From positions 1-60,600 of the forward strand of contig DATCHD010000032.1 in the NCBI GenBank assembly GCA_036508555.1: DNA of 60,600 bases, written 5' to 3'. Numbering within the stretch: the first letter of the stretch is position 1; each line of letters opens with the position of its first letter. Below are positions 1-7,088 of this stretch, in pieces. Position numbers and translations under genes: made by a program. Source of the stretch: CAINVV01 sp036508555 (GTDB lineage: Bacteria; Bacteroidota; Bacteroidia; Bacteroidales; Prolixibacteraceae). The notes under the pieces are model-generated. The model worked only from the letters and a program-made list of their open reading frames with translations. It was not told where the DNA came from and did not search any database.

Positions 1-157
1 AAAAATAGCGCCTCTCTCTCTTAAATTCGGAAAGTTCCGATTCAGTCAATAGTGCAAATACAAAACTGTCATTTTTGTTAATGGCTGCTTCAGGCACTCC
101 TATAAGGGATGCCGCTATTTTGTGGTACCCAAAACACGGATTGAAAACGATCAATAC
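1..157 (-). other. Possible 5' portion of an unidentified ORF running off the left edge
   Basis: On the minus strand an open frame runs from just after a TGA at 158-160 to the window edge, about 52 codons. Its translation has a natural-looking composition (for example GYHKIAASLIGVPEAA), but no ATG; only a TTG near 154 could start it. I do not recognise the family. It may be the start, or a surviving piece, of a gene whose remainder lies outside the window, or chance. The rest of the stretch up to 259 holds the promoter of the next operon. Confidence 0.2.
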
Positions 158-177
158 TCAATATCTTTGGACAAAAT

Positions 178-208
178 TTTGATGTATTTCTAAAATGCAC
201 TATATTTG
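178..208 (+). promoter_or_regulatory. Bacteroidota-type promoter of the AbiE operon
   Basis: TTTG at 178-181 and TATATTTG at 201-208 are separated by 19 nt, a full match to the -33 TTTG / -7 TAnnTTTG pattern known for the primary sigma factor of Bacteroidota. Transcription would start near 214, leaving a leader of about 45 nt before the ATG at 260. Confidence 0.65.
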
Positions 209-259
209 CTGCAAAACAGAAATACAATTTACTTATGTTTTTTTTACAGTACCTGAGCG

Positions 260-877
260 ATGAGTTATTTGGAGTTTAAAAACAAGATGTTTGATCTGGG
301 ATGTTTCAGCATTCATCAGGTTTATGCGTGGGAGCCCAACTTCGACCGAAACAACTTTGTCCGGTGGGCAAACAAGGGACTGCTGATCCGTCTTCGGCAA
401 GGCTACTATACATTCCCGGAATACAAGAGTAAGCCTGATTTTGGACTTTATTTTGCCAACCGAATTTATCGCCCATCTTACGTGAGTCTCCATACTGCAC
501 TGGCATTTTATGAAATAATACCCGAAGCGGTGGTTCAGATTACCAGCGTGACAACCCTGAAAACCATAAATTTCAACAATGGCTTTGGAGAGTACAGCTA
601 TAAGAGTGTCAAAAAAAGCCTGATGTTTGGATATGATCTCAAACCAATGTCTGATGGGCGGACTTTTCAACTTGCAAAACCTGAAAAGGCCCTGCTCGAT
701 CTGCTTTACCTATATCCGTTTTACAATACTATGAATGAATTGGAAGAGCTACGCCTGGATGAAGATTTTTTACACGATGATCTGGACCGCAATCTATTAA
801 AGGAATATTCTTTGAAGTTCGAAAACAAAGCCCTGGAAAACAGGGTTCAACTTTTAATCAACACCTACGGTTTATGA
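260..877 (+). CDS. abiEi: AbiEi-family antitoxin of a type IV toxin-antitoxin system
   Basis: Antitoxin and transcriptional repressor of the AbiE type IV system, in which the antitoxin does not need to bind the toxin directly. Residues 1-60 fit the N-terminal winged-helix region (IRLRQGYYTFPE). The family signature RPSYVSLHTALAFYEIIPEA is at about 71-90, followed by the C-terminal antitoxin region including EKALLDLLYLYP near 142-153. The length of 205 aa is normal for the short Bacteroidota form. The gene overlaps the downstream toxin gene by 4 nt, showing translational coupling, and has its own promoter at 178-208. AbiEi proteins usually repress their own operon; no clear inverted-repeat operator is seen here. 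The family assignment is firm; an anti-phage role is inferred from the family. Confidence 0.88.
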   Translation: MSYLEFKNKMFDLGCFSIHQVYAWEPNFDRNNFVRWANKGLLIRLRQGYYTFPEYKSKPDFGLYFANRIYRPSYVSLHTALAFYEIIPEAVVQITSVTTLKTINFNNGFGEYSYKSVKKSLMFGYDLKPMSDGRTFQLAKPEKALLDLLYLYPFYNTMNELEELRLDEDFLHDDLDRNLLKEYSLKFENKALENRVQLLINTYGL

Positions 878-1656
878 TACAATTGGAACTCATTAAGAAT
901 TACTTTCCTGCAGAATTCAGCAACAATGCTTTCTTCCAAAAACACATACTGAAAGAATATCTCCAACTATTAATCCTCGATTTTCTTTCAACGACCCCTT
1001 ACATTGGAAAAATTGTCTTTATCGGTGGAACAAACCTTCGACTTGTCAAGGGGTTAGATCGTTTTTCCGAAGATTTGGATTTTGATTGCAAGGAGCTCTC
1101 AAAGCAAGATTTTTTGGAGATGACGGATGCTGTCTTGCAGTTTTTGCTGCGAAGTGGCCTTCGTATTGAAGTGCGCGACCGTGAAAACGAACGATTAAAG
1201 GCATTTCGAAGAAGCATTCATTTTCCGGAATTGCTTTTTGATTTTAACCTGACCGGGCATCGGGATGAAAGGTTTTTGATCAAAATTGAAGGCCAGGATC
1301 AACAAATATCCTATCAAAAAGTAATGGTCAATATTAAGGGATGTGGGTTTTATTTCCCTTTTCCGGTTCCATCCGACGGGGTATTGTGTTCGATGAAACT
1401 CTCTGCCATGCTTGCGCGGCAGAAAGGCCGCGATTTTTATGATGCTATGTTCTTGCTTGCCCAAACGAAACCCGACTATTCATTTCTCTCAAAGAAACTG
1501 GGAATCCAAAATCTAGACGAACTGAAAGCTGCTACTGTTGAAATGTTAAAAACGGTGGACCTGAACTTGAAAAGGAGAGACTTTGAGCACTTGTTATTCA
1601 ACAAAAAAAATAGCGAACGAATTCTTTCTGTCGGAGAATTCTTCCACGAATTATAA
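874..1656 (+). CDS. abiEii: AbiEii/AbiGii-family nucleotidyltransferase toxin
   Basis: Toxin partner of the preceding gene, a DNA polymerase beta-like nucleotidyltransferase; characterised relatives modify tRNA or use GTP to block growth. The nucleotide-binding motif GGTNLRL is at residues 51-57 and the metal-binding motif RFSEDLDFD at 63-71. The conserved stretch with KLSAML and RQKGRDFYDA lies at about 175-192. All expected catalytic residues are present and the 260-aa length is normal, so the pair looks intact. Start codon ATG overlaps the end of abiEi (ATGA type overlap). It sits at the edge of an AT-rich block with several broken genes, which suggests acquisition by transfer. Confidence 0.9.
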   Translation: MIQLELIKNYFPAEFSNNAFFQKHILKEYLQLLILDFLSTTPYIGKIVFIGGTNLRLVKGLDRFSEDLDFDCKELSKQDFLEMTDAVLQFLLRSGLRIEVRDRENERLKAFRRSIHFPELLFDFNLTGHRDERFLIKIEGQDQQISYQKVMVNIKGCGFYFPFPVPSDGVLCSMKLSAMLARQKGRDFYDAMFLLAQTKPDYSFLSKKLGIQNLDELKAATVEMLKTVDLNLKRRDFEHLLFNKKNSERILSVGEFFHEL

Positions 1657-1682
1657 TAGATGATTTGATTATTACCTCTTCA

Positions 1683-1913
1683 TTAACCGCAGAACTCCTC
1701 TGCTTTCCATTGGTTGAGTTTTTGCTGATTCTGAATCATAAAGTCAATGTCTGAATCATTCCAGACTGAAACCTTTAATATTTTCTTCTTGTAAACAGTT
1801 TTAATAGGTCTCTTTGTTTTGATCTCCTTTGTCAGCAAGAAGTCCATAAAATCAAGGACCTCTTTCTTCCCGTTTGGATCCAATAAGTTATATTTCAAAA
1901 TTAGATCAGTCAT
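1683..1913 (-). CDS. Small antitoxin-like hypothetical protein
   Basis: A 76-aa protein starting at the ATG at 1913, which has GGAGG two bases upstream; a longer reading starting at 2003 would include a repeat sequence and is unlikely. The sequence begins MTDLILKYNLLDPNGKKEVL and continues with a basic stretch (KTKRPIKTVYKKKILKVS) and a charged C-terminus (NQWKAEEFCG). The N-terminal helix followed by a short linker resembles small antitoxins of the DUF2281 kind, in which a helical domain precedes a toxin-binding tail. No toxin gene follows it on the same strand: next downstream is the end of abiEii in the opposite direction. Function is unproven; it may be an orphan antitoxin. Confidence 0.5.
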   Translation of the reverse strand: MTDLILKYNLLDPNGKKEVLDFMDFLLTKEIKTKRPIKTVYKKKILKVSVWNDSDIDFMIQNQQKLNQWKAEEFCG

Positions 1914-1988
1914 AACCTCCGTTTTCACAAGATTAATGAATCTGTAGACAAAAAGCAACTCACACCCCGCTAATCCTTGCCCTTCGCT

Positions 1989-2039
1989 GGTGTGAATTTG
2001 CAATTCGCACCCCGCAGATACGGAATTTGTAATTCCGGC
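1989..2039. repeat. Two short palindromic repeats of the GGATTTGYAATCC family
   Basis: GTGAATTTGCAATTCGCAC (1991-2009) and CGGAATTTGTAATTCCGG (2021-2038) are neighbouring imperfect palindromes. They share the core layout of repeats near 11.8 and 58.7 kb (half-site, TTTGYAA spacer, complementary half-site). They lie between the small antitoxin-like gene and the broken vsr gene. Confidence 0.6.
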
Positions 2040-2093
2040 ACATATATAATTCCAGTCTTAAATTGCTACCTTAGTGCTATACAAATCCCCGCC

Positions 2094-2290
2094 ATGGCCG
2101 ACGTCCACGAACCCGAAGTAAGAAGCTACAACATGAGCAGAATCCGGAGCAAGGACACCAAGCCCGAACTGCTTGTGCGAAAATTCCTGTTCAAAAACGG
2201 TTTTCGCTACCGGTTGCATGCGAAAGACTTACCAGAAAGCCGGATATCGTCCTGTGTTTCGTGGTTAAAAAACCAAAACGTGACTCATAG
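2094..2290 (+). pseudogene. vsr: Broken vsr (very short patch repair endonuclease), N-terminal remnant
   Basis: Vsr nicks DNA at T:G mismatches left by deamination of 5-methylcytosine and normally accompanies a cytosine methylase. The remnant starts MADVHEPEVRSYNMSRIRSK, the hallmark N-terminus of the family, and stays in frame to about LHAKDLP. Then homology moves to another frame, where KPDIVL (the start of the PD-(D/E)xK core) continues to a stop at 2288-2290. The following catalytic core with its zinc site is missing, against about 140-150 aa for the full enzyme. So there is both a frameshift near 2235 and a 3' truncation. No cytosine methylase gene is in the window. Confidence 0.8.
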
Positions 2291-2337
2291 TCCGTTGATT
2301 GACATTCCGATTCAAACTTCCTTTGGTTTAAAAAATT

Positions 2338-2661
2338 ATGACCGAAGTAATTCGTTTTAACTATTTGTACCGTGATTCTGGAAACTACAAAAAGTTTGGA
2401 AGCAAAAGATTCAAAAATCCCGAACAACTCCCCATTGAAGAAATAAAACGAATCATTCTTGAAAATCTGATTGATCAAGAGTATTTCTATCCTGATAAAG
2501 TCGGTATTAAAAAATTCAAGTTTCATCGTTATCTTGATGATTGTTCTTGGTACGAATATGAATCAATTGAAATACTTTACCACGCTATTCTTCCCTCAAA
2601 AGAAATTGATTCGATAAGCAATCTCCTACTGGACCTTCATAAAATGAAATTTAAAAAATAA
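2338..2661 (+). CDS. Hypothetical protein, 107 aa
   Basis: Starts ATG at 2338 and encodes a soluble, charged protein rich in Tyr, Phe and Lys (IRFNYLYRDSGNYKKFGSKR near the start, CSWYEYESIEI near residue 78). It has no signal peptide or membrane segment. I do not recognise a characterised family; the layout resembles small Bacteroidota proteins found in mobile or defence-rich regions. It follows the vsr remnant by about 50 nt on the same strand and is convergent with the DUF2075 gene. The coding character (regular composition, normal codon use for the block) supports a real gene. Confidence 0.55.
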   Translation: MTEVIRFNYLYRDSGNYKKFGSKRFKNPEQLPIEEIKRIILENLIDQEYFYPDKVGIKKFKFHRYLDDCSWYEYESIEILYHAILPSKEIDSISNLLLDLHKMKFKK

Positions 2662-2725
2662 TCTGATTGTTTTATTTTGACAAATTATAGTGGAGGTCGA
2701 GCCGAATCTTTAGAGCAAATTGAAT

Positions 2726-4702
2726 TTATATCTCCTTAATACCCAAACTACTTAAGAAATTGAAGGTCGAGTCATAGAAAAGTGGACTTCGGGTCGGATC
2801 ATCCTTGCTACCTTCTGGTATTACAATGACCATCCCTTGACGAGCTCGAGTTAGAAGAACTCTATATGCGTTTATCAAATATTTTCTTCTTTCTTCTTTG
2901 AGAATGTTTTGCCATTTGGTGCCAACAAATGAATACGTTTTCCAACCAGTATCAGAATATCTAAGATCACCATCCCAGGTAATACAGGCCCAATCTATTT
3001 CTAAACCCTGAATATGAAATTCAGTAGCAACATCTTCCATGAAATATGACGAACGAACATCATCCTTCCCTTCAAGAAACCAATTAATTGGATTTATTGG
3101 TGATTTTACGTCCAGAGCCAATGGCTTCAATCTTTGAGCTTGAGAAGAAACAACAATTCCGTACCTCTCTGAACCCCTTGCCTTTTCCCTTAACCAAAGT
3201 TTTGCTTTGATTAAATCCCTAGTTAAAACTATCGGATAATTTTCTGTAATTTTAGACAAAGTATTTCGAGCATTTTGTATATCTAAATCTAGCATTTGTT
3301 TGACAAAAAGGGAAACATTCTCGGCTCTGTATGAACGCATTGAAACTGATAAATGAAGATTATCATCAAATTTTGTAACACATCGATCCTTCAGCATTGA
3401 AATTGCTCCCTCTGCACTATATTCACTATCAGTTAGATTAGGGGAAATAGAAACTTCCCAATGCGGAAAAGAATATAATATGGCATCTAGCCATTCGGAA
3501 ATCCCCGCTTCTCCCGTATTAATTTCCTGACCACCACCTACGAGACATACTATTACTGCCCAATCTTTGTGCCTATCCAAACAAGATATTAAATATTCGG
3601 GTTCTGAATATTTAAAATTGGGTATGTTTTTCTTTGTTCTCATGAAGTTAATAGTCTGCTCCTTATTCCAGGCGCGCTGTGCTTCATCAAAAATTGCCAC
3701 ATGATCAAATGGAGGATTTGGATCAACTAAATAGGCATCTCGGTAATGATGAATAATTTGAATGAAAGCTTTTACACTTTCTTTAGCTGTACTTTTAGTT
3801 ATTCTTATACCCTTAAGCTTCTCGGTCAGAACTTTATCTCTTGTTAATGCTTCTTGAAGAACAGCAACCAATGGCGCATTTCCCGATAGAAATACACTGG
3901 CTGTCCCTTTTCCCTTATCCAGATGTGTAGTGGCAACTCTCAATCCTACAAGTGTTTTACCTGCACCTGGCACTCCAGTTACGAAGCAAATTACCTTTAC
4001 GCTATTGTCCTTTGCATAATCAATTATCCGCGAGATCGATGATGTCGTAAGAGTTAGGTTAACGACATCTGCATCGTTACGAGTAATATTCTCAACAGAA
4101 TGACTGTTATAAAGAGAAACGGCTGCTTCAATAATAGTTGGTGTTGGCGAATAACTCCCCCTCGCGAATTCTAAACCGCTCAGACAATTCCTATCAGAGA
4201 AGAACGATAATGAATTTTGGATAACAATTCGTAAATCTTCCTTATTCGATTTAATCGGTAAAATTAAATTGTCGTCATGAGTTGTCGTGATTATTTCTAT
4301 GAATGATCTTTTTGCTTGCGAGGCTAATAAAATGGGCACTAGGAGTGCTGTGTGACTGGGCTCGTGAAAATTTTTCAGGTCGAGAGCATAGTCCCAGACT
4401 TGATCAATATTAGAATTTAGATATTCCTTTTCTCCTATCTTAAACTCAATAATAAAAACTACACTTTCAATAATTACAATACAATCGACTCTTTTTCCCA
4501 TTCTTGGAATTGAAAATTCAAAAAAGATTGTTCCATTAAACCCTTTTAATGAATCTTTCAAAATAGGAATTTGTTGTTCCCAGGATTGATTTTGATTCAT
4601 TGTCGAATCAAAATGGTTGGATCGCGTAATTTGTCCAATTATTTCATCGGTACTTTTAGTCTGAAACTGATCAATTGAATCAATGAAATAATAATTGAGC
4701 AT
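2726..4702 (-). CDS. DUF2075-family ATPase/helicase with an N-terminal nuclease-like domain
   Basis: A 658-aa protein. Residues 50-110 contain a restriction-endonuclease-like pattern with D73 in GKRVDCIVII and an EFK triad at 86-88, consistent with a PD-(D/E)xK fold, although the assignment by eye is tentative. A helicase superfamily 1-like ATPase follows: Walker A GVPGAGKT at 243-250, Walker B DEAQRAW at 339-345, a GLEIDWACITWDGDLR motif and a terminal YRVLLTRARQGMVIVIP motif typical of UvrD-like C-terminal helicase halves. This is the DUF2075 (Schlafen group 3-like helicase) arrangement. Such proteins often occur in defence islands. It is monocistronic and AT-rich like its surroundings. The substrate is unknown. 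Confidence 0.82.
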   Translation of the reverse strand: MLNYYFIDSIDQFQTKSTDEIIGQITRSNHFDSTMNQNQSWEQQIPILKDSLKGFNGTIFFEFSIPRMGKRVDCIVIIESVVFIIEFKIGEKEYLNSNIDQVWDYALDLKNFHEPSHTALLVPILLASQAKRSFIEIITTTHDDNLILPIKSNKEDLRIVIQNSLSFFSDRNCLSGLEFARGSYSPTPTIIEAAVSLYNSHSVENITRNDADVVNLTLTTSSISRIIDYAKDNSVKVICFVTGVPGAGKTLVGLRVATTHLDKGKGTASVFLSGNAPLVAVLQEALTRDKVLTEKLKGIRITKSTAKESVKAFIQIIHHYRDAYLVDPNPPFDHVAIFDEAQRAWNKEQTINFMRTKKNIPNFKYSEPEYLISCLDRHKDWAVIVCLVGGGQEINTGEAGISEWLDAILYSFPHWEVSISPNLTDSEYSAEGAISMLKDRCVTKFDDNLHLSVSMRSYRAENVSLFVKQMLDLDIQNARNTLSKITENYPIVLTRDLIKAKLWLREKARGSERYGIVVSSQAQRLKPLALDVKSPINPINWFLEGKDDVRSSYFMEDVATEFHIQGLEIDWACITWDGDLRYSDTGWKTYSFVGTKWQNILKEERRKYLINAYRVLLTRARQGMVIVIPEGSKDDPTRSPLFYDSTFNFLSSLGIKEI

Positions 4703-4910
4703 GAAAACTGCAGATAAAGTTTGGCCTTAATCGTTTAGGGAGATTTCTCATTTAAAGTAAGGAATAAAAAACTGAATTATCAATAAAATAATGGTTGAAA
4801 AATAACCAGCTTTTCAACTTCCTAAGGTCTTTTGAATTTCGGAAGTACGTTACACTTAAATTAGACTAACCCTTATTTAAGAAAAAGCATCAAATGTTTA
4901 ATAGCGCTCG

Positions 4911-4948
4911 TCCTTATTTAAGTTTTTTGCAAAAAACTTAAATAAGGA
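4911..4948. promoter_or_regulatory. Perfect 38-bp palindrome, likely operator of the fic remnant
   Basis: The arm TCCTTATTTAAGTTTTTTG (4911-4929) is followed directly by its exact reverse complement (4930-4948), with no spacer. The 11-mer CCTTATTTAAG of the left arm recurs at 4871-4881, 41 bp upstream. The palindrome overlaps the promoter elements at 4926-4957. Its position fits an operator for an autoregulating DNA-binding protein; the T-run in its centre also allows a hairpin in RNA, but transcription probably starts after it. Confidence 0.7.
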
Positions 4949-4957
4949 TTATCTTTG
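4926..4957 (+). promoter_or_regulatory. Promoter of the fic remnant
   Basis: TTTG at 4926-4929 and TATCTTTG at 4950-4957 with 20 nt between them fit the Bacteroidota consensus. The first element lies at the centre of the 38-bp palindrome and the whole right arm fills the spacer, so a protein on the palindrome would block the promoter. The ATG follows at 4977. Confidence 0.6.
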
Positions 4958-4976
4958 TTTAACTTATTCGGAATTT

Positions 4977-5201
4977 ATGAAGCAGTTTAAATCAGGACAA
5001 TACGTTAACCAGGGTTATTATAAAAGCTTTCAGCCAACCTTTATCAACAGGCAATGGAAGGTCGAAAGCATGGAGGTACTTCAATTACTTAGTCAGGCAG
5101 ACAGAGAATTGGGCAGGCTAGACATATACTCCAATTATATTCCCAATATTGACCTCTTCATTGGTATGCATGTTCTCAAAGAGGCTAACAGATACTGCTA
5201 A
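4977..5201 (+). pseudogene. fic: Truncated Fic-family protein, N-terminal part only
   Basis: Fic proteins transfer AMP or other nucleotide groups to target proteins. The 74 aa correspond to the conserved N-terminal region of Bacteroidota Fic proteins (FKSGQYVNQGYYKSFQP near the start, LLSQADRELGRLD and YIPNIDLFIGMHVLKEA further on). After VLKEAN the sequence ends with RYC and a stop, exactly where full-length proteins continue with an SSxIEGT-type motif and then the catalytic HPFxxGNGR core. Catalytic core and C-terminal winged helix are gone, against more than 350 aa normally. The retained promoter and palindrome suggest recent loss. Confidence 0.82.
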
Positions 5202-5250
5202 ACCAATTTAATTTCGGCAAACTCCCTCTCCCATAATCGTATTTTGCAAG

Positions 5251-5457
5251 TCAGGAGTAAAAATGCCGAAAACTGCAGACAAAGATGATCGAAACAATCA
5301 TTAACCGGACATCCCGGTTACGGATATGGGAAAGTTCGTGGGCGATCACCTCTTCGAGTTCGTCATCCTCCAGCTTGTCGATGATCCCGCGCGAAAGGGT
5401 CAAAGAAAAAGTGCGCTTGTTGATGCCGGCATTGAAATGTACAAAATAAGTATTCAA
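5251..5457 (-). pseudogene. Fragment of an M48-family (HtpX-like) zinc metalloprotease
   Basis: The 68-aa frame contains NAGINKRTFSLTLSRGIIDK and DDELEEVIAHELSHIRNRDV, the catalytic-helix region of M48 peptidases with the zinc-binding HExxH motif HELSH, then the start of a membrane helix (LMIVSIIFV). Full proteins are about 280-300 aa, with N-terminal membrane helices and a second zinc ligand downstream; both are absent. The last residues (CSFRHFYS) look out of frame. The fragment abuts the end of the fic remnant, tail to tail, so this 480-bp stretch is a junction of two deleted genes. Confidence 0.75.
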
Positions 5458-5466
5458 AACAGTAGG

Positions 5467-6042
5467 TTAAGTGTCAATTTCTATGTCGTATTTGTCTAAG
5501 AGACCGGAGATGTTTGTTAAAGAAAATTTGGCTTTTTTGAGCAGATTTATTTCAGGATCAATTGAGAAATTATAGGAGGTCCGGAAGTTTACTTTTACAA
5601 GAGTAGTACGGTCGAAGGTTGCTCTGGAAAGGTCACATTCATCGAAAATGGCACCCGTTAAATCGCATTCCGAGAAATCCACCTCTTGTAATTGTGATTT
5701 TTTGAAGACTGTTTGCTTGATTTTCGTCTTGTAAAACAGTGAATAATTTAGTGAGCAGTTCTCAAAACTGAAGGATAGTCCAAATTGGTTACAGTTGTTA
5801 AACTGAAGTCCCAACATTTTGCAGTTTCTAAATTTTAGGTCCCGAAACTCTGTTTTTGTCAGCTTAACCAAACTTAAATTACAACCATCAAATTCACATT
5901 CAATAAATTGGAATTCGGAAAGGTCTGTATTCGAAAAATCGCAATTTCTAAAATTGCAATTCACATATTCACCTTTCAACAAAGGCTTTAAGGTGAAATT
6001 TTCGGTGTCAAATATTTTATCTGTAATATAAACCAGTTCCAT
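5467..6042 (-). CDS. Pentapeptide-repeat protein
   Basis: A 191-aa soluble protein built of successive five-residue repeats of the A(D/N)LXX kind, with Phe, Leu or Cys at the central positions: CNFRN CDFSN TDLSE FQFIE CEFDG CNLSL, and later CDLTG AIFDE CDLSR ATFDR. Such repeats fold as a right-handed quadrilateral beta-helix; known relatives include DNA-mimic proteins such as Qnr and McbG that protect gyrase, but many have no known role. There is no signal peptide. ATG at 6042 is the natural start. It stands between the M48 fragment and pigL-like gene, on the same strand as both. Whether it protects gyrase cannot be judged from sequence alone. Confidence 0.85.
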   Translation of the reverse strand: MELVYITDKIFDTENFTLKPLLKGEYVNCNFRNCDFSNTDLSEFQFIECEFDGCNLSLVKLTKTEFRDLKFRNCKMLGLQFNNCNQFGLSFSFENCSLNYSLFYKTKIKQTVFKKSQLQEVDFSECDLTGAIFDECDLSRATFDRTTLVKVNFRTSYNFSIDPEINLLKKAKFSLTNISGLLDKYDIEIDT

Positions 6043-6102
6043 ATTAATTGTCTTTCCCGGCTACGTTACCGTCACAAAATCAGTCAGTCAGATAGAAGCA
6101 CT

Positions 6103-6990
6103 TTAATTCCCAAGCATCGGGAACAGTCTTTTTATTTCGGTGGCATCAGGTTGGAATCCATATTCACATACTTCAAATGCTTCGGCATATTTTGCTTTGG
6201 AAGACTGATCTTTCCCGTACCATTTTTCCAGTGCAGAAGCGATATCTTTTTTGATAATCCAATAATGTGATAGTCTTTTAGAGGCCCAGTCCAGTTGTTT
6301 GGATGGTTCGGAAGGCACTTCTGACGAATACCCGCCAATCCACGGTAGCCATTCGAAAATTTGCGACTGGTGAGCGGTGATGGCATAAACTTTCTTGTCA
6401 AATACGGCCGTGATATCCACGGCAATATCGGGCCGGAATGGGTTTGGACGCTGGAAGTTATCCTGAAAGTACAGGAAAACTGGATTCTTTTTAAGTGCAG
6501 GTACATCTGGTGTCACATTTGGAACGGCTACCATATAAGAGGCATCCTGCACAAGTATGGAAGTATAACGATGGTCGGGGTGGTAGTCATTGGGGCGCGG
6601 CGCGATGACAATGTCTGCATTCCATTCGCGGATCTTGCGAATGATCTGGCGACGTACCTCAAGAGACGGTAACAATTCGCCGTCGTGATTGTCCAGTACA
6701 TCATACTCCACACCGAATCGTTTGCCTGCCTCTTTGGCTTCAGCCATTCTGCGTTTGGCCAGCGCACCGCCGCCCTGAGACTGGTGTCCGGCATCGCCAT
6801 TAGTAACAGAAAGAAACTTGACTTTATGTCCAAGGGAGGCGAATAAGATGGCAGTACCGCCCCCATCAAGATCACAGTCGTCGGGATGTGCGCCGATCAT
6901 GATAATACGCAAGGGAGCATTTTTGTTTTGTGCGGTAAGGCAAGAGTAAATACATAATGAACAAAGCAGGAGTAGGGCAATCTTTTTCAT
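6103..6990 (-). CDS. PIG-L/LmbE-family deacetylase, secreted
   Basis: Zinc-dependent N-deacetylase of the GlcNAc-PI deacetylase superfamily. Residues 1-20 form an export signal (KKIALLLLCSLCIYS), possibly with a lipobox at Cys17. The family metal-binding motif AHPDD is at 34-38 and the second motif HPDH at 147-150 (PRPNDYHPDH), so the active site is complete. Length 295 aa fits the family. The exported location suggests action on an extracellular or periplasmic amino-sugar compound, but the substrate is not evident from the neighbours (pentapeptide protein downstream, MFS transporter upstream on the same strand). Confidence 0.88.
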   Translation of the reverse strand: MKKIALLLLCSLCIYSCLTAQNKNAPLRIIMIGAHPDDCDLDGGGTAILFASLGHKVKFLSVTNGDAGHQSQGGGALAKRRMAEAKEAGKRFGVEYDVLDNHDGELLPSLEVRRQIIRKIREWNADIVIAPRPNDYHPDHRYTSILVQDASYMVAVPNVTPDVPALKKNPVFLYFQDNFQRPNPFRPDIAVDITAVFDKKVYAITAHQSQIFEWLPWIGGYSSEVPSEPSKQLDWASKRLSHYWIIKKDIASALEKWYGKDQSSKAKYAEAFEVCEYGFQPDATEIKRLFPMLGN

Positions 6991-7088
6991 GGTTCTTTAT
7001 TTAAATTTGAGAGATACATCATTATAAAGGTATGAATTTTCTTTGTTTTTATCCCGATTGTCCCTGAAGTTGCTTTGACGAATCAGAA

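Noticed and set aside
233..670. Antisense open frame opposite abiEi
   Set aside because: The plus-strand frame carries clear AbiEi motifs; the antisense product resembles nothing and lacks a promoter.
4698..5285. Direct repeat GAAAACTGCAGAYAAAG at about 4702 and 5268 as insertion footprints of the fic fragment
   Set aside because: One mismatch in a 16-17-bp AT-rich match, and no inverted repeats or element genes between; chance or old homology is as likely.
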